A stretch of 47,918 nucleotides of DNA, taken from an uncultured Flavobacteriaceae bacterium (GTDB taxonomy: Bacteria > Bacteroidota > Bacteroidia > Flavobacteriales > Flavobacteriaceae). Below the pieces are notes generated by a model. It saw only the letters and a program-made list of their open reading frames with translations. It was not told the origin of the DNA and searched no databases. Position 1 is the first letter of the stretch. Every line of letters begins with the position of its first letter. The stretch is taken from contig CALDUF010000002.1 in the NCBI GenBank assembly GCA_937923515.1, positions 1-47,918 on the forward strand, written 5' to 3'. This document shows, piece after piece, positions 1-8,314 of the stretch. A program made the position numbers and the translations under genes.

Positions 1-198
1 CAAGATGAAGATGCTTTTAAAAACCTTTCGGAAGACACCGATTTTGTAAAGGATTTAAAAATAAATTCTGCAAACTTGGTAGATATTATTCTTGATATTG
101 AAGATGAATTTGATATTCGTTTAGAAAACGAGGATATGGAAAAAATGCTAGATGTAAAATCTGCAATGGCAATAGTAAATACCAAGTTAAACGCCTAA
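1..198 (+). CDS. acyl carrier protein, 5'-truncated by window edge
   Basis: The first 198 bases are open in frame 1 and encode the last 65 residues of an acyl carrier protein. The segment has the ACP helix II pattern: the phosphopantetheine-accepting serine lies in LKINSANLVDIIL, where N-S-A-N replaces the more usual D-S-L. An acidic stretch (LDIEDEFDI) follows, then a C-terminal helix (VKSAMAIV). The stop codon shares one base with the next gene, a phosphopantetheinyl transferase, so the carrier and the enzyme that activates it appear to be translationally coupled. The atypical attachment motif suggests a dedicated secondary-metabolism or lipid ACP and not the housekeeping AcpP; this is inference. 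The start and promoter are outside the window. Confidence 0.85.
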   Translation, partial: QDEDAFKNLSEDTDFVKDLKINSANLVDIILDIEDEFDIRLENEDMEKMLDVKSAMAIVNTKLNA

Positions 199-761
199 TG
201 GTTGGTAACGACATTGTTGATATAAACGAAGCGAAACACGCATCTAATTGGCAACGTCCTCGATTTTTAGAAAAACTATTTACTAACGAAGAACAAATAC
301 GCATCCAAAATGCTTCAAATCCGTTTCTAACAGTTTGGCACTTATGGAGTATGAAAGAGGCTGCCTATAAATTATACACACAGTTGTATCCTAGTAAATT
401 TTACAATCCAAAGGGGTTTGCGTGTTCTACGACAAAAGACTTTGGTATCGTAAAGTTTAAAACCTTTACATGTTATGTTACTACACAAATAACGTCTGAA
501 TATATCATTTCTGAAGCACGACTAAATGTTGAAAGTATAACTTCAAAAGTTATCAAATTTGAACACAAAAGTCCGCAGAAACAAAGTAAAACCATTAGAA
601 AAGCCTTGATTGAAGCAGGTACTGATAGGTTTAATATTTCAACAGAAAACATGAAAATTTTAAGCTCAAAACATGGTGTACCTAGTTTACAATTACCATC
701 TAAAACAGTGCCTTTAAGTATAACACACCATGGGTATTATGGTGCCTTTGCTATCTCCTAA
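198..761 (+). CDS. 4'-phosphopantetheinyl transferase superfamily protein
   Basis: 187 aa. It transfers 4'-phosphopantetheine from CoA to the serine of a carrier protein. Both family signatures are visible: the N-terminal magnesium-binding pattern GNDIVDI (residues 3-9) and the WSMKEAAYK block (residues 50-58), whose lysine and glutamate belong to the catalytic site. The length fits a single-domain or compact form between AcpS (about 120 aa) and Sfp (about 220 aa). The ATG overlaps the stop of the upstream ACP by one base, and only 2 bases separate its stop from the next gene, so the three genes form a tight operon. It probably serves the neighbouring ACP. Whether a separate housekeeping AcpS exists cannot be seen here. 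Confidence 0.88.
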   Translation: MVGNDIVDINEAKHASNWQRPRFLEKLFTNEEQIRIQNASNPFLTVWHLWSMKEAAYKLYTQLYPSKFYNPKGFACSTTKDFGIVKFKTFTCYVTTQITSEYIISEARLNVESITSKVIKFEHKSPQKQSKTIRKALIEAGTDRFNISTENMKILSSKHGVPSLQLPSKTVPLSITHHGYYGAFAIS

Positions 762-763
762 CT

Positions 764-3016
764 ATGAAAAATCTTGAACGCATTGTACAGTTTATTATAA
801 AATTTAGAATTGCAATTATCGTAGTATTTGCAATTTTAATGGCATTGGCTGGCCATCAAACCCTTAATAAACTTAGTGTAGACAATTCACTAGGCATTTG
901 GTTTTTAGAAGACGATCCAAGCTATAAAGCCTATATTGATTTTCAAGAAAATTTTGGATCAGATGAGATTTTTATCGCCATGCTTCCTGTAGATAATGCT
1001 ATTAGTGAACCAGATGTTAAGGCGTTAAAACAATTACACAAGAATATAGAAGCCTTGCCTTATGTAAAAACCACATTTAGTTTAGCAAAAGCCAAATACC
1101 CTATTTACGCCAACGAAACGATAAATTTTGACGATTTATACAATCCAAAACGTAGCGAAAAAGGCTTAAAAAGTCTGTTTTCAAAATTACCAAACATTAC
1201 CTCTCAATTAGTCACAAAAGATTATAAGCATCAGTTTTTCTACATACAAATGAAACCTACGCCAACCATTGAGGAAAAGCGACAAGATATTGCTGTAGAG
1301 ATTAGGAGTATTATAGATAAATCTTACTCAAATTACTACCTCACAGGCCCACCAGTACTAAATGAAGCGTATAGCAAGGGTATTTATAAGGAGAGTTTAA
1401 CTTTTGGAATATTAACCGTTTTGGTTATCACAATTTTATTGTTGTTTCTACTTCCAAGCAAACGCTATTTAATAATCGCGTTACTATCAGTTGCTATTCC
1501 TGTTAGTTTGCTATTTGGTTTAATTACATCCTTAGGCTTTGCCTTAAATATGATTTCTATGCTTATACCAACCATTCTTATGGTGTATAGTGTGAGTGAC
1601 GCGGTACATATCATCAATATTTATCATAAAGAAGGTTTAATAAACGCATCCATTTCAAAAGTTGACTTAATCACAGTTGCCATACACAGAAGTTTAACAC
1701 CTTGTTTTTACACCACGCTTACTACATTTGTTGGTTATTTTGCACTTTACATATCACCACTTCCGGCCTTCAAAAATATGGGTGTTTTTACCTGCATCGG
1801 TTTGGTTTTAAGTTTTATTCTAGTCTACGTTATTACCATTATTGGTTTTAGTTTTATGAGTTTAAATTTTGAAAAAGCAACTCCTATATTAAAGTTTAAA
1901 TTTATATCGCAAACCCAATTTATAACGTGGCTAAATGGGTTTACATCTGCTTATAAAACCTCTATTATTACCGTTTTTACATTAGTTTTAATGTTTGGAT
2001 TATATTCTATTTTTCAAGTAGATATTGATACCAATTCACGAGATTTATTAGCTGAAGGAAAAGCCAAAAATGATTTAAGAACAGTAGAAGTTGAATTAGG
2101 AGGTAGCAATAGGCTACAACTAAATATTTCAACCAATACTGGCACTAGTATTTTGAATAAAGAAGCCTTAAAAAAACTAGAAATTTTTCATGAAAAATTA
2201 GAAAATAATCCGCTGATTTCTTCACCTGTTTCTGTAGTCACTATAAAATCGTTTTTAGAAAAACGGACTCCTGTTTTGTTTCAATCTTCTATTTCTGAAG
2301 ACAAACTAAAAAATACGTTAGCTAATGTTGACGCTGCTGAAAATAGTTTTTTTAAATTATTTTCTGAAGATTTATCTAGCGCCGGATTTACATTAACGTT
2401 AATGGAAATGCGAACCTCTGAGCTTGAGCAAGTGCTAAATGATATAAAAATAGCGTTTGAAGATACTTTTGATACAGCCGATTTTAATTTGAAAATAAAC
2501 GGTTTTGCAGTAGTGTTTTCGCAACTCAATACCTTTATTTTAGAAACGCAATTTAAGTCCTTTTTCGCTGCTTTTTTTGTGGCCTTTTTATGCTTATGGA
2601 TTTTTATAAAAAGCTTACGAACTACAATTTTGGTGTTAATACCAAATATATTACCGCTTGCCATTTTAGCTATTTTTATGAGTGTATTAGATATTCCGCT
2701 AGATGTTTCAACCGCTATGATTACGCCCATAATGTTAGGAATAGCCATGGACGATACCATTCACCTGGTGCATAAATACCGAAAAAGTAAACGCGTACAA
2801 GGCACACCAGAAGAACGAATGAACAACGCCATGCACTACACAGGCGGTGCATTACTATCTACCACTATTGCTTTAGTGGGTGGTTTTTTAATTATAGCTT
2901 CTAGTGCAACACCTTCGGTAGGAGATTTTGGCGCGTTGTGTGCCGTAACCGTTGCTATTGCTTTAATTACCGATATTTTTTATTTGCCAGCATTATTAAA
3001 GCAATTTGACACCTAA
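764..3016 (+). CDS. RND superfamily (MMPL-type) exporter
   Basis: 750 aa inner-membrane transporter. The architecture is that of a duplicated MMPL/RND protein: TM1 at about residues 12-32, a periplasmic domain, then a sterol-sensing-like bundle of five or six helices (about 210-370). The second half repeats this, with TM7 near 390, a periplasmic domain and a final bundle from about 610 to the end. Proton-relay motifs sit in equivalent helices: SVSDAVHIINIYH near 275-290 and GIAMDDTIHLVHKYR near 660-673. The first half has a single aspartate where the second has DD. Its place directly after ACP and PPTase genes suggests it exports or flips the lipid or polyene made by that pathway, as MMPL proteins do in aryl-polyene clusters; that link is inference. 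It ends one base before the convergent ABC gene. Confidence 0.85.
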   Translation: MKNLERIVQFIIKFRIAIIVVFAILMALAGHQTLNKLSVDNSLGIWFLEDDPSYKAYIDFQENFGSDEIFIAMLPVDNAISEPDVKALKQLHKNIEALPYVKTTFSLAKAKYPIYANETINFDDLYNPKRSEKGLKSLFSKLPNITSQLVTKDYKHQFFYIQMKPTPTIEEKRQDIAVEIRSIIDKSYSNYYLTGPPVLNEAYSKGIYKESLTFGILTVLVITILLLFLLPSKRYLIIALLSVAIPVSLLFGLITSLGFALNMISMLIPTILMVYSVSDAVHIINIYHKEGLINASISKVDLITVAIHRSLTPCFYTTLTTFVGYFALYISPLPAFKNMGVFTCIGLVLSFILVYVITIIGFSFMSLNFEKATPILKFKFISQTQFITWLNGFTSAYKTSIITVFTLVLMFGLYSIFQVDIDTNSRDLLAEGKAKNDLRTVEVELGGSNRLQLNISTNTGTSILNKEALKKLEIFHEKLENNPLISSPVSVVTIKSFLEKRTPVLFQSSISEDKLKNTLANVDAAENSFFKLFSEDLSSAGFTLTLMEMRTSELEQVLNDIKIAFEDTFDTADFNLKINGFAVVFSQLNTFILETQFKSFFAAFFVAFLCLWIFIKSLRTTILVLIPNILPLAILAIFMSVLDIPLDVSTAMITPIMLGIAMDDTIHLVHKYRKSKRVQGTPEERMNNAMHYTGGALLSTTIALVGGFLIIASSATPSVGDFGALCAVTVAIALITDIFYLPALLKQFDT

Positions 3017-3928
3017 TTAGGTCTCAATTTTTAAATACACAACGGTTTCTTTTTTAAGCGAGGTGTTATGCTCAAAGAAAATAGTATCACCATTCAACTC
3101 TGCAGCAATTAAATAAAAATAACCTCTAAAATAAGAATGTTTTACGGTAACTTTTAGTTGAGATGTATCTGTTAATTTTAGCTGATGCGCATAAATAATC
3201 TCACCATTAATCTCATTAAATTCTCCAAAAAACGCAGCAATTAAGGGTGATTCTGGGTTTTTAAAAAGTTGCTTTGGTTGTGCATTTGCAACAATAGTAT
3301 TATCATGTAAAACAATCATACGATCGGCAAACCCAAGCACATCTTCTTTATCGTGAGTAGCTACAATACAGGTAATGTTTTTATCTTTTAGATATTTGAA
3401 AACGCTACGCCTTAAACTTTGTTTTTTAAAATTATCAATATGGCTAAAGGGTTCGTCCAACAATAAAATTTCTGGGGCTTTTGCTAAGGCTCTTGCCAAT
3501 GCAACACGTTGTTTTTGTCCGCCACTTAAGGTTTTTACTTTTCGTTTCGCAAAGGCTTCAAGCTGCACTACTTTAATTAATTCATTTACGCGTTGTTGTG
3601 CTTCCTCTGGAAAAAAGCGAGATAGGTGTTTTGCTATATTTTCTTCAACAGTAATAAAAGGCATCAAATCAAATTCTTGAGAAACGTATTTCATGAATTC
3701 GTACCCAATTACAAGATTGTATTTGGGGCCTAATATTTGGGTGTCTTTCCAAAACATTTGTCCGCCATTCAAATCAAATTCACCATATAATAATTTGAGT
3801 AACGTGCTTTTTCCAGAGCCGCTTTCTCCAATTATGGCAACGTTTTCACCTTGCTCCGCTTTAAAAGAAATATCTTTTAAAATAGGCGTTTTGCCGTAGG
3901 AAAAATTTAGGTGTTTTACATTAAGCAT
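3017..3928 (-). CDS. ABC transporter ATP-binding protein with C-terminal regulatory (TOBE-like) region
   Basis: 303 aa. Complete ATPase domain: Walker A GESGSGKST (34-42), Q-loop glutamine near 84, signature LSGGQ (134-138), Walker B ILLLDEP (154-160) and switch histidine in VATHDKED (about 192). About 90 residues follow the ATPase core. They resemble the beta-rich TOBE extension of the PotA/FbpC/ModC importer group, so an importer-type ATPase is the best guess. No permease or binding protein is adjacent, so the substrate is unknown and partners must be encoded elsewhere. The stop codon abuts the stop of the RND gene with no spacing. The start ATG lies just downstream of an A/T-rich stretch. 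Confidence 0.85.
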   Translation of the reverse strand: MLNVKHLNFSYGKTPILKDISFKAEQGENVAIIGESGSGKSTLLKLLYGEFDLNGGQMFWKDTQILGPKYNLVIGYEFMKYVSQEFDLMPFITVEENIAKHLSRFFPEEAQQRVNELIKVVQLEAFAKRKVKTLSGGQKQRVALARALAKAPEILLLDEPFSHIDNFKKQSLRRSVFKYLKDKNITCIVATHDKEDVLGFADRMIVLHDNTIVANAQPKQLFKNPESPLIAAFFGEFNEINGEIIYAHQLKLTDTSQLKVTVKHSYFRGYFYLIAAELNGDTIFFEHNTSLKKETVVYLKIET

Positions 3929-4043
3929 ATTGCAAATATAAGCGTTTGATTACGAATTTTTTGTCGGGTTTTTAAGTGTGTGAAGGCGCATGTTATCCAA
4001 AAAAAGCATTGGCCAATTGGGCGTACTATTGCTTTTGCAAACA

Positions 4044-4210
4044 GGCCCGCGTTAGGGATTGCAGCGGCATCCTTTTTGCGATTTTTTATAGGCCAGTGTA
4101 ACCTTTAAAAGGATTTATAGGTGTTGGTTTAAAACCTGAAACGCATTGCATATGCCTCGCAAAAAGATATAGCGGAAAGCCCGACCGTAGCCAAAGCGGA
4201 GGTAACGCCC
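4044..4210 (-). repeat. structured intergenic repeat, copy A
   Basis: Read on the minus strand this 167-bp element starts GGGCGTTACC, carries the conserved junction GTCGGGCTTTCCGCTATATC, then a long loop closed by TTTTTGCGA/TCGCAAAAA, and ends GGATGCCGCTGCAATCCC-TAACGCGGG. It lies 9 bases past the stop of the prolyl oligopeptidase gene and fills most of the 290-base gap to the ABC gene. Related copies are at 6455, 31273, 38634 and 40320. Confidence 0.8.
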
Positions 4211-4218
4211 AAAATAAA

Positions 4219-6381
4219 TTATCCCTTTAATTGTTCATTCGCTTTACTTGGTAAGGTTTTAAAACCCATATTGTAAAGGGTAAACCCAAAAATATCTGCG
4301 TATTGTTCAATGGTTTTACTTACAGGTGTTCCTGCGCCGTGGCCAGCATCGGTTTCAATGCGTATTAACGTAGGGTTGTTACCTGTTTGTTTGCTTTGTA
4401 ATTGGGCGGCAAACTTAAAACTGTGGGCAGGCACAACGCGGTCGTCATGATCGCCAGTGGTTACCAAAGTTGCAGGATATGCAACACCATCTTTAACATT
4501 ATGCACAGGCGAATAGCCTTTTAAATATTCAAACATTTCTTTGTTGTCTTCTGCAGTACCATAATCGTAAGCCCAACCTGCACCAGCAGTAAATGTGTGG
4601 TATCGCAACATATCTAAAACACCAACGGCAGGCAATGCTACTTTAGCCAAATCTGGACGTTGCGTCATCACCGCACCAACTAACAAACCGCCATTAGAGC
4701 CACCTCTAAGTGCTAAATAATTTGAAGATGTGTAGTTGTTATCAATTAAATAGTCTCCAGCAGCAATAAAATCGTCAAACACATTTTGCTTTTGCAATTT
4801 AGTACCAGCAACATGCCATTTTTTACCGTATTCTCCACCACCGCGAAGGTTAGGTACAGCCAAAATACCACCTTGTTCCATCCAAACTGCATTTGTAATG
4901 CTAAACGACGGATTTAAACTCACATTAAAACCGCCATACCCATAGAGTATTGTTGGGTTTTTACCGTTTAACTCAAGGCCCTTTTTGTGCGTAATTATCA
5001 TGGGCACTTTAGTACCATCTTTTGATGTGTAAAACACTTGGTTGCTTACATAATCCTCGCTATTAAAAGCAATAGAAGGTTTCCAATACAGCTTAGAGTT
5101 GCCCGTTTCTAAATTAAGTTTATAAATGCTACTAGGTGTATTATAATTTGTAAACGTATAATAATCGGTTTGCTCCTCTTTTTTAGCGCCAAAACCATTT
5201 GCATTTCCAACACCAGGGAGTTTAATTTCTCTAATTAATGTACCGTTATAATCGTATTGTAACACTTTAGAAATCGCATCAACCAGATATTCCACTATAA
5301 AATACTTACCACTGGTTGATGGTGATAATACGTACTCTGTTTCTGGAATAACATCTACCCAATTATCAGGCGTTGGGTTTGCAGCGTCAACAGATACAAT
5401 CTTCTTGTTTGGTGCATTTAAATTAGTAACCAAAAATAGTTTACTACCCACATTATCAATAACATAAGTATCACTATCGGTATGGTTTAAAACGTTAATT
5501 AATTTGCTGTTGGGTTGCGTTAAATCTTTAATATAAAGTTTATTACCAGAGGTAGAAATTCTTGGTGAAATCACCAAATACCTATTATCTTCGGTAACCG
5601 TTCCATAAATATAACGGTGTTTTTCCTCTGGTGTACCACCAAAAATCAATTGGTCATTTTTTTGCGGCGTACCCAACTTATGGTAGTACACTTTATGCTG
5701 ATCTGTTTTAGCAGATAACGCGCTACCCTTTGGCTTATCGTAACTAGAATAGTAAAACCCTTCATTTTTGTACCAAGAAATACCACTAAATTTTATGTCT
5801 ACCAAAGTATCCTCAACAATGGTTTTACTTTCGGTATCCATAATTAAAATTTTACGCCAATCGCTACCACCTTCAGAAATAGAATAGGCTAAAATTTTAC
5901 CGTTTTTAGAAAAACTAACATTACCTAAAGACACTGTACCGTCTTCCGAAAACGTATTAGGGTCTAAAAACACAGTTGCCGTATCAGGACTTTCGTTTGT
6001 TTTATGACGATACATTACGTACTGATTTTGCAACCCATCATTCTTATTAAAATACGTATAGTCGCCCTCCACAAATGGCGAACCCACCTTTTCGTAGTTC
6101 CACAATTTAGATAAACGCTCCTTTAAATCATTTCTAAAAGGGATGTTGTCTAAGTAATCAAACGTTGTTTTATTTTGTGTTTTTACCCAAGCCTCAGTAG
6201 CTTCACTTCTATCATCCTCCAGCCATCGGTAAGGGTCTTTCACTTCAACTCCAAAATAGGTGTTTACAGTATCAACAGTTTTTGTTTTTGGATAGTTCAC
6301 TACAATATTATTTTTTTCTTGATTGTTTTTACAACCCATTACCACAGTAAAAGTGAGTGCAGTTAGTAGTACTTTATTCAT
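4219..6381 (-). CDS. prolyl oligopeptidase family lipoprotein (S9A)
   Basis: 720 aa serine peptidase that cleaves after proline in short peptides. The N-terminus is a lipoprotein signal peptide ending in VVMGC (Cys 17), so the mature enzyme is anchored in the periplasm or outer membrane. Residues about 30-440 form the S9 beta-propeller, opening with the family sequence DPYRWLED. The alpha/beta-hydrolase domain follows, with the nucleophile in GGSNGG (Ser near 560), the aspartate in DHDDRVVP (near 647) and the histidine in DAGHGAG (near 679). All three triad residues are present and the length is normal for prolyl endopeptidase. It stands alone, with repeat elements on both sides. A peptide-scavenging role fits a proteolytic marine flavobacterium. 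Confidence 0.93.
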   Translation of the reverse strand: MNKVLLTALTFTVVMGCKNNQEKNNIVVNYPKTKTVDTVNTYFGVEVKDPYRWLEDDRSEATEAWVKTQNKTTFDYLDNIPFRNDLKERLSKLWNYEKVGSPFVEGDYTYFNKNDGLQNQYVMYRHKTNESPDTATVFLDPNTFSEDGTVSLGNVSFSKNGKILAYSISEGGSDWRKILIMDTESKTIVEDTLVDIKFSGISWYKNEGFYYSSYDKPKGSALSAKTDQHKVYYHKLGTPQKNDQLIFGGTPEEKHRYIYGTVTEDNRYLVISPRISTSGNKLYIKDLTQPNSKLINVLNHTDSDTYVIDNVGSKLFLVTNLNAPNKKIVSVDAANPTPDNWVDVIPETEYVLSPSTSGKYFIVEYLVDAISKVLQYDYNGTLIREIKLPGVGNANGFGAKKEEQTDYYTFTNYNTPSSIYKLNLETGNSKLYWKPSIAFNSEDYVSNQVFYTSKDGTKVPMIITHKKGLELNGKNPTILYGYGGFNVSLNPSFSITNAVWMEQGGILAVPNLRGGGEYGKKWHVAGTKLQKQNVFDDFIAAGDYLIDNNYTSSNYLALRGGSNGGLLVGAVMTQRPDLAKVALPAVGVLDMLRYHTFTAGAGWAYDYGTAEDNKEMFEYLKGYSPVHNVKDGVAYPATLVTTGDHDDRVVPAHSFKFAAQLQSKQTGNNPTLIRIETDAGHGAGTPVSKTIEQYADIFGFTLYNMGFKTLPSKANEQLKG

Positions 6382-6454
6382 AGTGCCGCTTAAATTTTAT
6401 CAAAAATAGGGCATTTGTAAAGCTTAAACTGTTTAGGTAGTGTTAATATTTTTT

Positions 6455-6547
6455 GGGCGTTCCCCCGAAAAGGGGTCAGGCTTTCCGTTAAAAGTTTTGC
6501 CTCGATGCACGCCTCGGCAAAAGCTACCACTACAATCCTTAACGCGG
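6455..6547 (+). repeat. structured intergenic repeat, copy B (short, diverged)
   Basis: 93 bp. It begins GGGCGTTCC, then forms a small hairpin (CCCC-GAAA-AGGGG), the junction GTCAGGCTTTCCG, a second hairpin (TTTTGCC ... GGCAAAA) and the tail CTACAATCC-TTAACGCGG. Stem sequences differ from the other copies but pair internally. It sits between the divergent upstream region of the peptidase gene and the asd terminator. Confidence 0.72.
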
Positions 6548-6621
6548 TTTTACCAGCCAAAACAGTGGCTTGCCTAATAGTATCAACAGCTTTATTATGG
6601 CCTGTTTAAACCATAAAAACA

Positions 6622-6650
6622 AAAGGCTTCTAAAATGATTAGAAGCCTTT
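6622..6650 (-). terminator. intrinsic terminator downstream of asd
   Basis: Perfect 12-bp inverted repeat (AAAGGCTTCTAA / TTAGAAGCCTTT) with a 5-base loop. On the minus strand a T-rich tract follows. It lies 20 bases past the asd stop. Confidence 0.85.
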
Positions 6651-6669
6651 AAAACCAAACAGGTATTAT

Positions 6670-7659
6670 TTATACTAATTTATTTTCAATTAAATATTCG
6701 GCAATTTGTACCGTATTTGTGGCAGCACCTTTACGTAAGTTATCAGCAACAATCCACATGTTTAGTGTATTGGGTTGTGTTTCGTCACGACGAATACGGC
6801 CTACAAATACCTCATCTTTATCATGAGCAAAAATTGGCATTGGGTAACTATTATTAGCAGTATCATCTTGCACAACAACACCAGGTGTTGCACTTAAAAG
6901 TGCACGAACCTCGGCCAAATCAAAGTCATTTTCAAACTCTACGTTTACAGATTCAGAATGCCCACCAGCCGTTGGAATTCTAACAGCCGTAGCCGAAACA
7001 GAAAACGTTCTATCATCAAGAATTTTTTGTGGCTCTCTAGCTAATTTCATTTCTTCTTTGGTATAGCCATTACCCTCAAACACATCACAATGCGGCAATG
7101 CATTCCTCCCAATAGGATAAGGATACGCCATTTCGCCATCAATACCAGCAATTTCATTTTCTAATTGGCGTACTGCCTTAACACCAGTACCAGAAACCGA
7201 TTGGTAAGTAGATACTACCACACGTTTCATTTTATATTTTTTATGTAACGGATTTAATGCCATTACTAACTGAATTGTAGAACAATTAGGGTTTGCAATA
7301 ATTTTATCCGCTTTAGTTAATGCATTTGCATTAATTTCAGGCACTACCAATTTTTTGGTTGGATCCATTCTCCAAGCCGAAGAGTTATCAACCACAGTAG
7401 TACCAGCTTCAGCAAATTTAGGTGCCCATTCTAACGACGTTCCACCACCTGCAGAAAATAAAGCAATATCTGGTTTCATAGAAACGGCGGTTTCTAAACT
7501 TACAACCGTATAGTCATTTCCTTTATAAGAGATTGATTTACCTACGGAGCGTTCAGACGCTACAGGAATTAAATCCGTTACAGGAAAATTACGTTCTGCA
7601 AGAACTTTTAACATCACTTCGCCTACCATACCAGTGGCACCAACTACAGCTACTTTCAT
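6670..7659 (-). CDS. asd: aspartate-semialdehyde dehydrogenase
   Basis: 329 aa. It reduces aspartyl phosphate to aspartate semialdehyde with NADPH, the branch point to lysine/diaminopimelate, threonine and methionine. The N-terminal Rossmann motif is GATGMVG (7-13). The catalytic cysteine is in NPNCSTIQ (Cys 126), and substrate-binding Arg and His lie in VRIPTAGGHSE (Arg 227, His 234). Length is normal. It appears monocistronic, with its own promoter at 7686-7714 and a strong terminator at 6622-6650. Confidence 0.96.
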   Translation of the reverse strand: MKVAVVGATGMVGEVMLKVLAERNFPVTDLIPVASERSVGKSISYKGNDYTVVSLETAVSMKPDIALFSAGGGTSLEWAPKFAEAGTTVVDNSSAWRMDPTKKLVVPEINANALTKADKIIANPNCSTIQLVMALNPLHKKYKMKRVVVSTYQSVSGTGVKAVRQLENEIAGIDGEMAYPYPIGRNALPHCDVFEGNGYTKEEMKLAREPQKILDDRTFSVSATAVRIPTAGGHSESVNVEFENDFDLAEVRALLSATPGVVVQDDTANNSYPMPIFAHDKDEVFVGRIRRDETQPNTLNMWIVADNLRKGAATNTVQIAEYLIENKLV

Positions 7660-7685
7660 TTTTTTTATTTTAATAAATGCGTCCG

Positions 7686-7714
7686 CAAAACTAAGTATTA
7701 ATTACAATTTCAAA
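7686..7714 (-). promoter_or_regulatory. Bacteroidota-type promoter of asd
   Basis: On the minus strand, TTTG (7714-7711) and TAGTTTTG (7693-7686) match the -33 TTG and -7 TAnnTTTG elements with a 17-base spacer. The -7 element ends 26 bases before the asd ATG. Confidence 0.65.
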
Positions 7715-7719
7715 CATAA

Positions 7720-7754
7720 AAAAAGCCCTCATTTTAAGAAAACAAGGGCTTTTT
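7720..7754 (-). terminator. intrinsic terminator downstream of mscL
   Basis: 10-bp perfect inverted repeat AAAAAGCCCT / AGGGCTTTTT with a 15-base loop. On the minus strand it ends in a run of Ts. It lies about 40 bases past the mscL stop and just upstream of the asd promoter. Confidence 0.82.
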
Positions 7755-7792
7755 AACAACAAATAACAGGTTGTTATATATTTAACATGTTG

Positions 7793-8194
7793 TTACTTTT
7801 TAAGTGCATCTCTAATTTCCATTAGTAATTCCTCTTGAGTTGGTCCAGCTGGAGCCTCTTCTACAGGTTTTTTAGTTTTGTTATAAGCCTTAACAATTAA
7901 GAACATAACAAGACCAACTACTAATAAGCTTATAATTGTATCTATCCAAGCACCATATTCTACAGCTGCAACACCTGCTTCTTTAGCTTCTTCTACAGTT
8001 TTAAATACTTGATCTCCTGGAGTCCAAAATTTATCTGAAAAACTTACGCCCCCAGTAACTAGTCCAATTAGTGGCATAGCAATTTTAGATACGAAACCGT
8101 TAATAACGGCACCGATAGCGCCAGCCATAATAACAGCAACTGCAAACTCAATGACATTTCCTGTCATTATAAACTCTTTAAATTCTTTTAACAT
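7793..8194 (-). CDS. mscL: large-conductance mechanosensitive channel MscL
   Basis: 133 aa inner-membrane channel that opens under membrane tension to release solutes during osmotic downshock. The N-terminal amphipathic segment (FKEFIMTGNV) leads into TM1, rich in small residues (IMAGAIGAVINGFV), as in the family pore helix. A periplasmic loop follows, then TM2 (about 85-104), and a charged C-terminal helix (QEELLMEIRDALKK) that forms the cytoplasmic bundle. The length matches the family. The periplasmic loop carries a short insert (FKTVEEAKEAG). It is followed by its own terminator. Confidence 0.96.
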   Translation of the reverse strand: MLKEFKEFIMTGNVIEFAVAVIMAGAIGAVINGFVSKIAMPLIGLVTGGVSFSDKFWTPGDQVFKTVEEAKEAGVAAVEYGAWIDTIISLLVVGLVMFLIVKAYNKTKKPVEEAPAGPTQEELLMEIRDALKK

Positions 8195-8314
8195 AATTTC
8201 AAAATTATTAGTTAGTGAAATGCTAATTTAAATAAAAAATTAGAAACTTTAACATTTGTTAAGTTAGTTAATTGTGTTTTTTGTTTGAAATTTTATAACA
8301 CCCTGTGTGTTAAT

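Noticed and set aside
2281-2760. 159-codon open frame on the minus strand
   Set aside because: It lies wholly inside the RND transporter gene and has low-complexity content with no family signature; it is a shadow of the real gene.
3929-4043. A small gene or RNA between the ABC gene and repeat copy A
   Set aside because: No open frame with a start, no tRNA-like fold and no conserved signal is visible in these 115 bases.
4044-4210. Treating the repeat copies as ordinary terminators
   Set aside because: They hold hairpins but also long conserved unpaired junctions, occur in either orientation relative to genes and lack consistent T-runs.
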